Part shown: in pieces, positions 35,801 to 48,800 of the stretch
Layout of the letters: every line of letters starts with the position of its first letter
Position numbering within the stretch: position 1 is the first letter of the stretch
Origin: Paramacrobiotus metropolitanus
Taxonomy: Eukaryota > Tardigrada > Eutardigrada > Parachela > Macrobiotidae
Direction: 5' to 3'
Length of the DNA: 64,000 bases
NCBI RefSeq assembly: GCF_019649055.1
Contig: NW_026570253.1
Coordinates: forward strand, 806,001-870,000
Notes under the pieces: model-generated
Told to the model about the DNA's origin: nothing
Seen by the model: only the letters and a program-made list of their open reading frames with translations
Databases searched by the model: none
Program-made: the position numbers and the translations under genes

Positions 35801-36900
35801 GTTTGCAGTTTAGGCACAAAGGGTTTATCGCTGTTGTCAATAATCCAGCCGTGGACAACTTGCGGCCGAGGCACACTGGGAGTTTTGGTTGGGAATTTCT
35901 GCGAGAAGTAAAGACATTAATATTACAAACTTACTATTATCGCTAGATCCATCAGCCGGTAACTGCATAACGAGTGAACGGAAGGAGATTAAGATGCCTA
36001 TGCATGGCCGGAAGCAAGAAACAATTATTATTATTATCATTACTATAAAAAAGAGCGAAATAAATACTTATTTCCTTCACAGTTCACATCAGTGAGGCTT
36101 GATGAATCAAAACACAAAAAAAAGAATTTCCTGATCAAACTAGCACACACAAATATGAAACCAAAATAATATTATTTGGAGTTCCGAGGCCGATAGTATT
36201 ACTTGAACAAAAAATTCTGTTAAAATGTGCACCTGATTTCCTTTTAGCAAAGCACCAGCAACCGGAAATTTGGCCGATGCTTGTTCGCTAACGGAAGCGT
36301 TTTCCTCTTTCACCCGGGCTAACTCATCCATCGTCAGATCCTAACAAGCAATACGGTATAAAGTTCCATTTCCCCAGAATCGCACAGAACGCACCATCCG
36401 TTCTTTGAACTGCTTGGTGGTTTCCTGAATGCCTTGAAGAACCGAGGCTTTATTCGAGGGACTGTCGAACAAGCGATGGGTGACGGAAGGCACGCCATGG
36501 TATATTGACAGCTTCTTCAACCTGCAAACAATCGCACTTCATCATACGTCCAAGCAAACTGTAAAGCAAGACGTTTACATCTGCGCTATGTGAATGGTGG
36601 CCGCTGATGCGCGTTCCTCGAAGTCGGGATAAGTACTGCAGATTAAATAGTTCATTTCGCCTTGGGGAATCGTCTGCGAGGCCTCCACGATGCCAGTTAG
36701 CTTCTTCCGAAGACTCTACAGAACAGCAATAAGGCACGAAAGGTAGGGGATAAACAGAACATACGCACCCGGACAAATTGGTTAACGTTAGGATAGCGAC
36801 CAAATCCGAGTTCTTCGGGATGGTCGCTGCTGGCAGCGGCGCCTGAAGATGTCGAAGGCGTGCCAGCCGGTGGCATGGCGCCCGCGAAGCCTTTTCGCAT
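32852..36900 (-). CDS. EXOSC10: Exosome component 10 / Rrp6 3'-5' exoribonuclease
   Basis: Eleven minus-strand exons: 36769..36900, 36579..36715, 36395..36521, 36233..36340, 35554..35898, 35095..35238, 34848..35038, 34358..34511, 34149..34297, 33676..34087 and 32852..33343. They encode ~796 aa; human EXOSC10 is ~885. An N-terminal PMC2NT region binds the Rrp47/C1D cofactor in other species. The DEDD-Y exonuclease core shows AADLE (D281, E283), HHSYRTYLGITCLVQISSR, HGADSD, VVNMFDTGQAAR, DWRIRALP and YARSD with the catalytic Tyr and Asp. An HRDC domain follows (FALKRILEWRDQVARDVDES). The Lys-rich tail with VAFDYQNADYSKF resembles the EXOSC10 C-terminus. The enzyme trims rRNA and snoRNA precursors and degrades nuclear RNA as the nuclear exosome catalytic subunit. 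All four acidic catalytic residues appear intact. Confidence 0.96.
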
Positions 36901-37252
36901 AATCAGAATTAATTTGTGAGGTGCAGAAAAACTCCAGAACAAGATCGACAAACTGTAAATCAACAAACTAAACGATTACGCAATACAATATCAAGTACAT
37001 GAATTATCAGTTTATCACCAAAGACTGGCAAAGAGTGACATTAGTGATATCTCAAATGGCAAGTCTGCACTCTGCAACTCTGGTCTGCGGCCACCCACCG
37101 CCTCAGGTCGTCGCTTGCGTGCATTTCTGATTATAAACTGGTACTATTATAAAAAAAACAGCTGATTCCTGTGCTGATGGCACTGGCTTTCTTTGTGCAC
37201 TGTTTTATTTTTGGGATAACGCATCGACGCTCTAATCAAAAATTAAACAAAG
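36901..37252. promoter_or_regulatory. 352-bp divergent promoter region, EXOSC10 / epoxide hydrolase
   Basis: Only 352 bp separate the two start codons. The interval must contain both 5' UTRs and core promoters and is likely a shared bidirectional promoter. No TATA box stands out at a convincing position. Confidence 0.5.
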
Positions 37253-39545
37253 ATGGCAAAGCGCCGGAGTCCATTTTATCTAAGTCTGAAAGCCAAATTC
37301 TTCCTGTTCACCATCTGCACCGGCGTGCTGCTGGCCATCTTCGCTTATCAAATCGAGAATGTCTTGCACTACGTCCGCCCTCTCTCCCGCGTGGATGCGG
37401 TGTTCCCCTTCACTCCCCAAACGTGGACGCTTGCCCCAGAAGCCCCCTCCGACCGCATCGAACCTTTTGTCGTCCAGGCATCTGACGAAGTCCTCGCTGA
37501 TCTCCGCTATCGTCTGCAGCACACGCGCTTCGGCCCGCCGTTGTCCGGTGTGAATTTCCAGTACGGTTTCCCTTCCACTTACCTGCGCGAGGTAAGCATC
37601 TGCGGTGTGTAAGTCATAGCAGTGTATGCTATTTGTTTTTGAATTTCTGGCGCAGTTTCTGTCCATTCTGCCCAGGTGGTCGATTATTGGTTGAATTCGT
37701 ATGACTGGAAGAAGCAGGAGAAATTCATCAATCAGTATATTCATTTCACAACAAAGATCGAAGGATTGAATATACATTTTGTGAGGGCCGAGCCGAAGGA
37801 GAAAGATGTGCGGATTCTACCAATCATTCTGCTGCACGGTTGGCCCGGATCGTTTTACGAATTGTACAAACTGATACCGCTGTTAACGACACCACAGAAG
37901 AGCAGTTGTGGAGTTTGGCAACAAGTGGCTTTTGAAGTTATTATTCCATCGCTGCCAGGATACGGCTTCTCACAGGCAGCACAGAAGCCAGGTGGGTTTC
38001 TACCATAGAAAGTGGAATAGCCATAGAATATAAATTAGACGGACCGTTGTTTCTACCTTCCAGTTTACGGTAAAATTGCAGTTATAAACCAACCTCGTTG
38101 TTGTGCTGCCTGCGAAATAAAAGAATAGATATTCTGTAATAATAAAAATTAAATTAATATGTATGCTGTAATCTGATTAACAACAAAATCTGCATGAGTT
38201 CAGTTTTTGCCATACTTTTATAAATGCCTGATATCTGTTTTCAATGTCTATAAGTGGTCTGGATCGCATCTTTGGTATGTCTCGAGATTTTATAAATTAC
38301 CTACATTAGTGCAGTGAGACATCTTTCGCTTCTAGGTTTGGATACCGCAGCCATGGCTAGGATGTTCCACACCTTAATGACGCGGCTCGGTTTCCAGAAA
38401 TATTTTATCCACGGCGGCGACTGGGGAAGTCTTATCGGACGAACGATGGCAGTAATGTATCCGGACAGGTACGACTGTTTCTGCTCGTGGTATTTTTTTA
38501 CTTTGGTATGGCACGATCTTCATCCTCCTGAATTGTGTACAGCGTTCATGGCCTGGAATTGACGATGTATCCCATACCGATGATCCCGTCGCTGCTCAAA
38601 AACGCGGTCGCTTCCTTCATCCCATCGTGGTTTGTCGAGCATCACGAAGCGGATAAGTTATTCTTCCATAATGTACCGGCACTGCTGCGGGAAACCGGCT
38701 ATATGCATATTCAAGCGACTAAGCCAGATACTGTTGGTAAGTGAAATCGGTAAATGCAAACATGCACCCCTTCGTCTTCGGATTCTGTGGAAGACGTTTT
38801 CTGTGATTTTACTCTGCCTTTAATTCTTTGCGCTTTTTGGATTACGATGCGTTTTTAGTGTCATTAAATCGTTGGTGTCATAATGCTGCACTTCACAGTT
38901 TTATCAGTCGCTGAATGCAGCGTGTGGACTTTTTTGCAGATTATATTATTAGGAAATTTGCGTACAGTTACGGTTGGCGTTATGTTGAACTCTTGATGTG
39001 TACGAGTTTTTAATTTGTGCTACTATAATGGTTGAATTTTGTTTCATTAGGCGCCGCACTTTCTGACTCTCCCGCTGGTTTGGCGGCATACATTATGGAG
39101 AAATTTTCAACCTGGACGAACGACGACAACATCCAGCATCCCAAGGGAAACCTGGCCAAGTATTTCGACATGGATGATTTAATCAACAATGTGATGATCT
39201 ACTGGATTTCCAACTCAATCATGTCATCGCAGCGATTATACAAAGAAGTCTTCGCCACTGATTACGACACGTACCTTCGGTAAAAGTGATTTCTTATTTC
39301 TCTTAACATTTTGGTTACCGGTTTCACGTTTGTTCAGTTATCCAGTCAAAGTTCCGACTATGCTGTCTGATTTCTTCCATGAACTGCGCGGAGCAAATCC
39401 CCCAACCGAATACGTTCGTCCATATTTTACCAATTTGCTGAAGGTATCGGCACATTCCACCGGCGGCCATTTTCCCGCCATGGAACGACCGAACGATATT
39501 GCCGAAGACATCCGGGCGTTGGGACTGGCGGTTATCAAATGTTGA
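37253..39545 (+). CDS. EPHX1: Microsomal (juvenile-hormone type) epoxide hydrolase
   Basis: Six exons: 37253..37591, 37676..37991, 38336..38468, 38543..38736, 39051..39279 and 39338..39545; 472 aa. Residues ~9-33 form a hydrophobic membrane anchor (FFLFTICTGVLLAIFAYQI). An EHN segment follows, then the alpha/beta-hydrolase core. That core has the oxyanion-hole HGWPGSFYE (H167), PSLPGYGFSQ, the nucleophile motif HGGDWGS (Asp247), GYMHIQATKPDTVG, DSPAGLAAYIMEKFSTWTN and the catalytic His in GGHFPAMERP (H448). The enzyme hydrates epoxides to diols at the ER membrane. In arthropods the same family includes juvenile hormone epoxide hydrolases, and in all animals it includes xenobiotic-detoxifying forms. 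The sequence alone does not say which substrate is used here. The catalytic residues look intact. Confidence 0.95.
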
Positions 39546-41925
39546 AACTTGAACTTATTGACTTATCCCGAAATACCACCAAAAATGATGTTTTTAGGTA
39601 TACTAGAAAGAAAACCAGTTTTGGTGATTGACTTACAGCAACTGTGATTTTGGCCCCCCTTGTTTTGGGAGTCTGTGCCTTTTAAAAGTGCAATTTTATT
39701 AATTTTTTGTCAAGTTTTTTGTGGCGGAGGTTGACAACGATTGATCCAAGCATTTGACATTTGACAAGTTTTTAGATTTTCTGCTCTCGAATTGTAGAGT
39801 GTTCCAGTACTAAAAGTTTTGCAGTTTTTCGTTAGAAAGGTGGTAACGTGAAGCGCGCGCAAGGATTGCTTGAGTAAAACATTAATAACATACACAGCAT
39901 TAATCATTGGTTGATTAAAGCACTGCATTTTGCAAACAGTAAGTGAATTCGAAGGATGTGTTCGCTAGTTCTGAGAAAATTAAAGGGAAATGTGTTTTCA
40001 TTGATACGTTGTTTTTCTCGATCGAGAGCTGCAAGGTTTTGTTTACATCGAGCTTTTGAATTTATCGTTGTGTGACAAATTAACTTTTTTACTGAGATCA
40101 AATGCAATTTTGTTGGATTAACTGGTTCATTACTCCCTTTGTCGTCATTGCGCAAGCAATGTACAAATCTGGCACCGCGAACAGCGGTTCTGTTTGAGCG
40201 AACGATCATATGGCACAGTTTTGTGACGCTCATAAGTCATAACGGATTCTGTGGAGAACATTTATTCCCACGATCCAGTCCAATTTATTTGTGAATTGAT
40301 CATAAATTTCTAAGAAGTTTGGCCGTCGATGGTATGTATAACTGCACGTAAACACTTTTAAGTACTGCGTAATTTCTGCCGATCAGTGTTGTTTCTCATG
40401 AGCAGGTTGTATGCATGCATCAATTTCATTTCAAAGTTTTGTTTGATTTCGTAATTGATTACCGGAAGTAAGTACCGGCATCATGACGCCGTCGACTTTT
40501 ATCAACTTCGGTGTCCTTTTTTTGGTTCAGAAGTAAGTGGCAGTTTGGACATAATAAACTGAACGTTTCTTTTTCGATGTATGTAATTACACGTAATATT
40601 GTATATTACAGAATATATTTAGTACGTTTGGATTAAAAATATAAATAGTTTAAATTTAAATATATGTAAATAAAAACTTATAATTTATCTGACCAACAGA
40701 ACGCATCGCTGTGAGCGTGTTATTACTAATTTTTCGTAAAGCCTGCAGTGCACTAACCATAAAGTCTAAATGAAATAAATATGAAGAGCAGTAGTCTTTG
40801 TCTCTCGGAAGTGTTATGTCTCCATAGATGCATTCTTTGTTATTAAATTGCAAATCACGACTTCATTTATAACTTGGTTTTATTCTTCGTATGCTCGGCG
40901 ATCTCACTGTATATAGCATGGCGCGCAGAACAGAATTACCATAGAACTATGCAGTACGATACTCATTACGCCATGCAGTCAGCACTGTGGCACCGGAACT
41001 CGAATCATTCTGATCCCGATAAGTTAAATGTTGTGTATTTTGCAAACATTTTTAGTTAAAGGAATATGTAATTGTGCCTTAAATTTGATATGTAGCAGGT
41101 AGTGTAACACCGGCTGTTTTACCAAACAAAAACTCTTTCAGTGTCGTTTATATGGCTTATAACGTTATTCATAATACAGAGGCGCGGCTAATTTTTCCTT
41201 TGAACTTTATTGGTGCTTAACGGATTTTGACGCGCTTAGGCACTTTCTTCACTTTCACTCGATACCGCTGCATAATAAAACAAATCCTAACCCACGAGAT
41301 TTACATTGTTACGGCCTACATTCAATCCTCTAATATCATCAGCGGCACATTCCCACACCGTTATAAAACTTGCGCTCACTTTTGGGGCGTAATTATTTTT
41401 CGGGGGGAATGTGGAACGAATAATAGTTTCCATCACGTACAGTCCGGCAGTGAAAGTGGACGGTTGTCTCTCCTCTCGCTCTCTTTATAACTGACTGACC
41501 ACAGCTACCGGCTCATAAAACTGCCACCGCACCGAGCATAATTACAGAATACAACGCCAGAGAGTGTGTGGATGTGTGTGTATGCATTCATCCACCTTCG
41601 AAGTATATATTCGTCCCTAACCGGGCAAATAAGTGCAGCGCTTGTTGTTTGTTTCATTCTGTGTGTCCAGTTTGTATGAGTGACCCCGGCCAGTCAGCCA
41701 AGGCGAATCGATTTTCCTTTAGGAGCTCTGGACAGTGGATACAACCGGCACCTGTGAATACCGATTCCGCAATATGCTGCATCCGAACGGCATTGTGGAG
41801 TATAATCCGTGGATGGCAGTTTGATGGTTGACAAGTGAAAGAATGCTCTGAACGGATATCTTCGTGATCACAGTTTTTCATGTTTTTCTCGCTGTTGTCG
41901 GATTCTGATGCTTAAATTCCAGTCG
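39546..41925. other. Large intergenic region upstream of the pseudoprotease gene
   Basis: This 2.4-kb region contains only short ORFs without recognisable similarity. It should hold the epoxide hydrolase 3' UTR and, towards 41.4-41.9 kb, a promoter and 5' UTR of the downstream gene. Confidence 0.5.
41484..41490 (+). promoter_or_regulatory. Candidate TATA box (TTTATAA)
   Basis: TTTATAA follows a CT-rich run and lies ~435 bp upstream of the first alternative start codon (41926). It is suggestive only, since no mapped transcript start is available. Confidence 0.25.
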
Positions 41926-41985
41926 ATGATGAAACACGATTCTGAACATTCGCCCATTTCTGCTAAGCCGGACGGTGCGGTCATG
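41926..41985 (+). CDS. Alternative first coding exon (1a) of the transmembrane pseudoprotease gene
   Basis: A 20-codon exon (MMKHDSEHSPISAKPDGAVM) ends at a strong GTAAGC donor in phase 0. The 42826 exon also ends in phase 0, so either can join the exon at 44466. Both would supply a different short cytoplasmic N-terminus. It could instead be an untranslated or chance exon. Confidence 0.5.
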
Positions 41986-42825
41986 GTAAGCAAAATTTTC
42001 GTAAAACCGAGTTAACTATTTACTGAAGTAAATCGCGGTTAACGCTTTAATTCAAGAAATTTCGTTGCGGGATTTTGTTTTAATGATCTGTTTCTGAATT
42101 TTTACAAATTATTCTTATGACAGTATTTAAAGAGTTAGTAGCTTTTCTCTGGCTTTGAATATACATGTCAGTTGATAGATGAGCAGGTCAGCCGAAATCA
42201 GCAGCGAAGGAATTACTACATAGTAGCGATTACGAATTGTTTATCGAAGCACTACGCAATACCGTATACATCTTTAAGCTTAAATGCATAATATCCCCGC
42301 CGGACAATTCTGCTGACTGGATCAGCAGAAAAGGCGTCAATATCCGATGGATAATCGCTCGCGTTTTTTAAGTAGCATATTGCTGGCTGTTCCAAAAAAC
42401 ATAACAATGGAAGATGATTGTTCGTGGGAAGTGAGAGAGCGCGGAAGACATACACACATGACACACACACAGTCTGTTCTTACGAGCACACAATTCGATC
42501 GCGCGCGCGTCGTTGTATTTTCTCCGTCGCCGCTTAATTCACATTCACTTCTCTATCAGCGCCAAGAGTGCCGATAAATGGTTTTGATATGACGCCAGAT
42601 TGCACCTATTACCTTCGCTGGCCATCGTGTTCAGCTGGTCAGTTGTGATTGAGTGGATGCGTAATGAAACGCAGTGCACAATTTAATTTACCCAACGATG
42701 CACGGTGTGCAGTGTGATCTGGCCACCCGGCGTAAATCACGTTGCCCCTTCCCATGAGGTCGCTTCCAGTGTGTTGTAACTTGTGTGGTATTCCTTCCGT
42801 GGCCCTGTTCATTCCGTAACCGACA

Positions 42826-45800
42826 ATGATGGATAATCATGTAGATCCTGTACGAACATTTCGCACATTTCTACCAACATCGGGCGATTATGATCCCGCT
42901 CGTGAGCTGGAAATTTATCAACATTATAGAGTAAGTTACAGCAGTGCTTTCTTTACGATTGCGGTTAAATGAAATGTGTTTGTCGGCCTTGTAAACGGAT
43001 ATAAATTAAACGGACTTTAGATGTTGGTTTTTATGTATTTTAAACGGATCGATTACTGTACTGTTTTTCACAGTCGGACTTAACCAATAAGTAATAACCT
43101 AAGTCAATATTTTTCAAATTTGTGATTAATTTGTTAAAATTGTGATTAATTTGTTAAATGTGCATGTATTTTGCTCAAGGGATTTCATTTGCATTTTAGC
43201 TTTTCATAGTGCTATCATACCTTGTTGCTGTTTACGTTGCGGTTACGAATACCGTCATATATTGATGGAAGTATTTACTTACAAATCGAGGTTTACCATT
43301 TAGGTGTAACATGGATGTTCGTCTCTTAAAAATATTGTTGTTTTAACGTTATCGGAAACCTGGTGTCAGTGTTGTTGGGTGGCATGTTTTTCCCTGCTCA
43401 GAAAACACTTTTAGAGATTGTCCACATCTGTAAAGTTTCTTGTGTAACTTTCTGCTTGTCTAACTTGTGTTGTGATGACTGCGACCTTTGCACCGCATGG
43501 ACGTATATTTCCTAACATATTGACCAGAATGCTAATAATAGTTTCAAGTCGAGTATTTGTGCCAGTTATGGCCATTTGCACCTTGCTGGAAAACATTTTC
43601 GGATGACCACTCGAAATATCCAGTTGCTCTGTTTGCTTTCCGTCTGACTTGATCGATGGAAGCCGGGCTTTATATGCCAGAGTTTATTAGAATCTGCCGT
43701 GGACAGGCCCAATATATGTGCCGTTCACGGTATCAGGTGGATGGGCAGCAGAAAGTGTATCCTTTGTCCTCATCCTATTGCCCGGTTCATTTGGCCTTTT
43801 ATGCATATACGCGCTCGTAATAAGCGCACTGTGAAGGTGGGGTAAACAGGTTTCCCTTCTCTTCCACCTGAAACACCCTCCGACAGCTGACGTTTGCTCA
43901 ATTTTGATTCTCGCAGAAACAGCCATAACTGTCACTTTCCGTAGATTAATTCCAAGGATTATTTATCCATACAGCTGAGCCCGTGAGAAAACTTCTGACC
44001 TTCGGTTGATTACATGCTCTTTAGAGATTATTTATTTTTTTGTAGCAGTTGCTATTTACAACTATCCGTAGACACGTGCGTAACGGTGTGTTAGTCTACT
44101 CTTACAGTTGTTTTTTAAACTGTCTTCCTTATACGGGCGGGTAGTGGCTTAATCCTCATAGATTTCGCTGATAAATGACCGGAAGTGCTGTTGCCTACTC
44201 GCGGTTGACCCAGGAAATGTCCGCACTCGTCATTGATTAAAGCAGTACGCGAATTGGAAGAGCCAAACTGTAGTAGCTAAGAAATGTTTTTAAAATTTCG
44301 CAGCTCAAACCAACACGAAAATTTCCACCTTTTTAAGAGAAGGCTAGCAAAATTCTTATAAACTGTCCAATGCAAGAAGCTAAGCCCTAAGGTTGACAAC
44401 GAGGTTAAATTAGGTTTTTCTTTTATAATATTTTCACGGTTAATTGATGGTGACTTTTGATTTAGAATCCCACGTTCCAAGACAGCATGGATGGACCGGC
44501 AGCGCATCCGCACACGAACGGTTCTACCTACGGTTCGTATCAGACTTTGTCCAATGACAACCCAACCAGAAGCGTATCAACCATCTCTCCGGTTTCAAAA
44601 GCAGATGTCCCCACGTCGGGAAAAACCAACCCGGCATTCGTCCATGAATCCTCCGTGGACACCGACTCAGGCGGTGTGCATGTGTATCCCGAACGCAATG
44701 GTCATTACGTGACCAAACCGTCGTCCCGTCCGCACAGCAAAAGCCCTGCTCATTCCTCCTCCAATCCTCAGTATTCGCCCTCGGAAGACCGGGAAGTGCC
44801 CGCTTACTATATGCCTGTGAATGCCCATAGAAAGCTTCTCAGGTAGGCAACTCAGTGCTTTTATTGCCACATAAGAAAGTTTACATGTTAGTAATTTATT
44901 ACTGTAATATTATGCTGAATATTGCATATGTTTTCGTTTGCATTTTCGTATGTTCAACAGTCTCGCTGAACGATTTAGTTAGCTTACCTTAATGCCTAAA
45001 TATTTTTGCATTTTGTGCTCGTATTTATGCAACGTTTATGAAAAGCTTGAAAACTGGCGAAAAGTGCCATAAGTGTTATTGAATCTCAGTTCCCTTTTAA
45101 GCGGTCGTTTTGTGGCGTGTGTGGTTTTGCCTAGTTAGTCGTATCTTCAAACAAATTACCGATAGATCTGACATCTTGACGGAGCATTTTAAACGGATAA
45201 TCGTTGATCGTTACATGCGCCGTGCCGCGAAAATCTAATTGACCAACCTTGGTCGCCACTTAACCAGCCAAATTATGAGAAGCACTCTCTTGCTGCTCAC
45301 ACATACAGAGTACACACACCAAGTTGTCTCTTCCTGAAAATATTTTAATTATGTGTTTCTCTTTGACTTGCAGAGGGGAAATTCTTTACGTTACCAAAGA
45401 CACCCGCAACAGTGGTGCCAAATGTTGGAGGCGGACAATATGTATTAGCGGCATATGTTTGACTGTGATTCTTGCGATTATACTGGCTAGTCTTGGCGCA
45501 AGTACGTACATTAACACTTTGTACTTGTACTTCAACTGTTTTTTCGTGTTATAATAGTATACTTTGTGTGCTTTGTTTTATAAATGCATAGACCGATTGA
45601 TTAAGGGCAAACAATGCAAGAGAGTCTCTTGTTGACAGATTGTTATATCATAATTGGTGTATAAGGTCAAAGTACCGGCGGTATAATATAATTAGCCGAA
45701 AAAAATTATAATCTAATCAGAGGAACGCGCTGAGGCTTTTTTATGAATACGACCGTGAGAACTTGTCAATGAAACCAGTAATCTGTGAAAAATGAAGTAA

Positions 45801-48800
45801 TACGTACAAATTACTGTTGGCTTTGTTTATATCAAAGCCGGCTTGTGTTGTGTAAGAATATGACGGTGGTGGCTGTCTGTGTTTTTTCTCTCCGGCTGTG
45901 GTAGCAGCGTAAGACATTTGTGTGTCGCTGACGACACCGGAAAAAAACTATCTTCGGACAGGTCAACAATATACCAGAGAAATATTATCACAGTCCAGAC
46001 TGATTGTTATGGGCTGACAAGTCAGCTTTCATTGAATTCTTGGCTCACGGTACAATACTTGATCGTGGCAGTTTTTATAAGAAAATGTTTATACTGGTTT
46101 TGATGGTTTGAACAATTATCTAAAATCTGACGGTTTGCAGCACATTTGTAACATCAAGAAACTTCCAGTAAAAAAATGTGTACTTCTGTTCGTGGTGCAA
46201 GGGCTAATATTCGTGTTATTTTGTTGTTTGTTATGAGCAAAGCCAGCAAGGAAATTATTAATAAGCTTTACTGCTTAATATAAAAGGTTACTTAGTTTGA
46301 ACATATCGTTGAATATATCAAAATTTCTTGCCCGCTTTCCAATGCGCTAGCGCTGATTTTCAGAACTTCGTGATTATTTCATCGAGCACTTTCCAGGAGA
46401 AATACAAAATAATCCGAAGTTAAAATTTTAAGTAACGTTAATTATAACTTTTACGCAGTCCAGTGCAGGCTTTTCTTGTTATTCTGAATTTCTGATGCGC
46501 AGTATGATAGTTATGTGGCATGTTTGATAAAGACTGTGATAACATTATTCAGAGAAATTTTATTAACGATTTAGTGAAATATCTCTGTGTTGTTTCAGCT
46601 GGCGTTATTTTTAATACATCGTCTAAGAAGGAGGAGCTTCGGATGCCGGCATTGCGTAGTCCGGCGGGACTGGATGTCGATGTGCATGAAGTGCAGGAAG
46701 TGGACAATATGGACAACAGTGGCCAGCCCAAGATAGCTGCCGCTGTTATTCCAAGTGCTGTCAGGGAGCCCAAAGCGGATGAGGCGCTGCAAGAGTGGCG
46801 ACGACAACATCCGTTCGAGCTATCCGCCGACAATGGCTCCGTACAGAGCACGCGCCGCCCATCGGCTGGCGGTGTCACACTCGCTGGGCTGGAAGCGGTC
46901 AGTCTCCCGTCCGATGGAGGTACAGTCCAACGCAGCCCAGTGGGGCAAATTAAGTGTAGTTAGTAACCATTTGTTATAGTAAAAATTTATTATAGTTAAA
47001 ATTTTGTTAAAACTATTATATTACTTACTTGTACACTGTTATGCAGCGGATTCGGTCAAATTTTAAAATATTGGATTTGTAGCAAGATCTATTGTATAAT
47101 TGCCATTAATCTTTCTGCATAAAGCATTACAAGTAGTTTTAGAGGTTCAGGTAAGAATCACAGGTAACTTCAGCTGCGAGCTTACCACCGCATCGAATAA
47201 CAAGTGTTATAATAACAAGAACACTATCTTGTCCACGGATAAAAATAAGATCAGCAGACATTATTCTGTGGCTTTGAAATTCGTAGTTTTCTCTCCCTGC
47301 TTAAAACAGTGAGAGGAGTAAACCGCCGCGTATCCGCTGATAAATGTTCGAATGTCCTGGTCGGCAGATAACACCGGCAATCCTGGACGCTGGTTCGCTA
47401 GACCGTGACACCAATTTCAACAAAGCGCCGACGACATGGGCATGTAGAATGCATTATTCGGGGTATAATACGAGTATGTTTCCTAAGCCGACCAGCGCTG
47501 ATCGGGCCAAGATGCGCGTCCTCACGAAAACGTGTTAAATAATCCTTTATAGCAATATTTATTATGCAAAGTGTAAAGACGATTGTGTCTAAGGCGATGG
47601 TATAATACACGGGGCCTTTATCCTTATGTATATATACGTGTTTGTGTATGTTGATAGTGCCTGAAGCCATTGAAGGGGAACTACGCATCATGAACATGGA
47701 CTTCCAAGCGGCACTGGCTGACAGTAAATCCTGGATATTTCAGTACACATCCAACGACCTAACTGTTTACGTGAGTGTTGTCTATCATTAAACACTGCGC
47801 TTTGTCTGCCTGATAAAGAGCGCAGCAGTGAAAACAATTTGACCTTTTTGTCCATATTGAACGGACAGTTGACGCTGGCAGTCAGTGACCTTGTTGTGGT
47901 CGGCATTGCTCTGTTTGTCGTGTATTCTTAAGTTTGTAGCAAAAAAATTAGCGCCATATTATTGTTGTTTCAATACCGGAAGTTTAATAAAAATCGGTTA
48001 TTGTTAAAGATTATACCTAAATTTCGATTTTTATGTATATATTTTTGTCCCTACTGCTACCAGGAACGATAATACAGACAGCAGCAGAGAAATGAATGTA
48101 AATCTCCTGTACTTTTAGATGAACGAATTGTTTGCCAAAGCACTGAATGGAGCGAATTACAATGCTACGAGAATTATGAGCTTGCGGTAGGAAATCGAAT
48201 TTTTCACTGTGTTCAAGTAATGGTTTTAGATACCGACTGATTTTAAGGGACGAAACAATTTTTTATTTACAGTTTAATTATTAGAAAAACTATTACATTG
48301 TTTACTTATTATTTTATTATTCCTGTGTTTATAAAACTTCGTTATTCCATGTTTTCAGGTCAGGAAGTGTGATAGCAAAGTATCAGTCCTTATGGAATCA
48401 AGCACCGCAAAACTGGGATGTTAGTGTTATTGCCATTTTAAACAATCATTTGGATCTCAACAATAACTTCATAGGTGAGTATCGTATATAACGCCGTTTA
48501 CCGTTCGAAAGTAAAGTCTATTGTTTGTTGCAGGAAATTATCTTATTGATCGGAACAGTTTATCGGCAAAAAGTACGATATGGACTACAGGCAAAAAGCA
48601 GACATATGACGCTTTACCACGGGATATGATTTTGCAGGTATTTTTTACACATGTCGAGTGGATAATGGCGGTTGTTCACATTTGTGCGAATTTGACCTAC
48701 TGGAAATGCGACAGTATTGTTTGTGCCCGGATAATAAAACTTTCAAACTAATTAACGGAACCACATGCGTGCGGATCACTGGAGTTGTGGAGCAAGAAGG

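Noticed and set aside
48573-48637. Continuous frame through this 65-bp stretch of the pseudoprotease gene
   Set aside because: Reading through shifts the EGF-like cysteines out of frame. Splicing at AAAAA|GTACGA and TTTTGCAG restores the frame.
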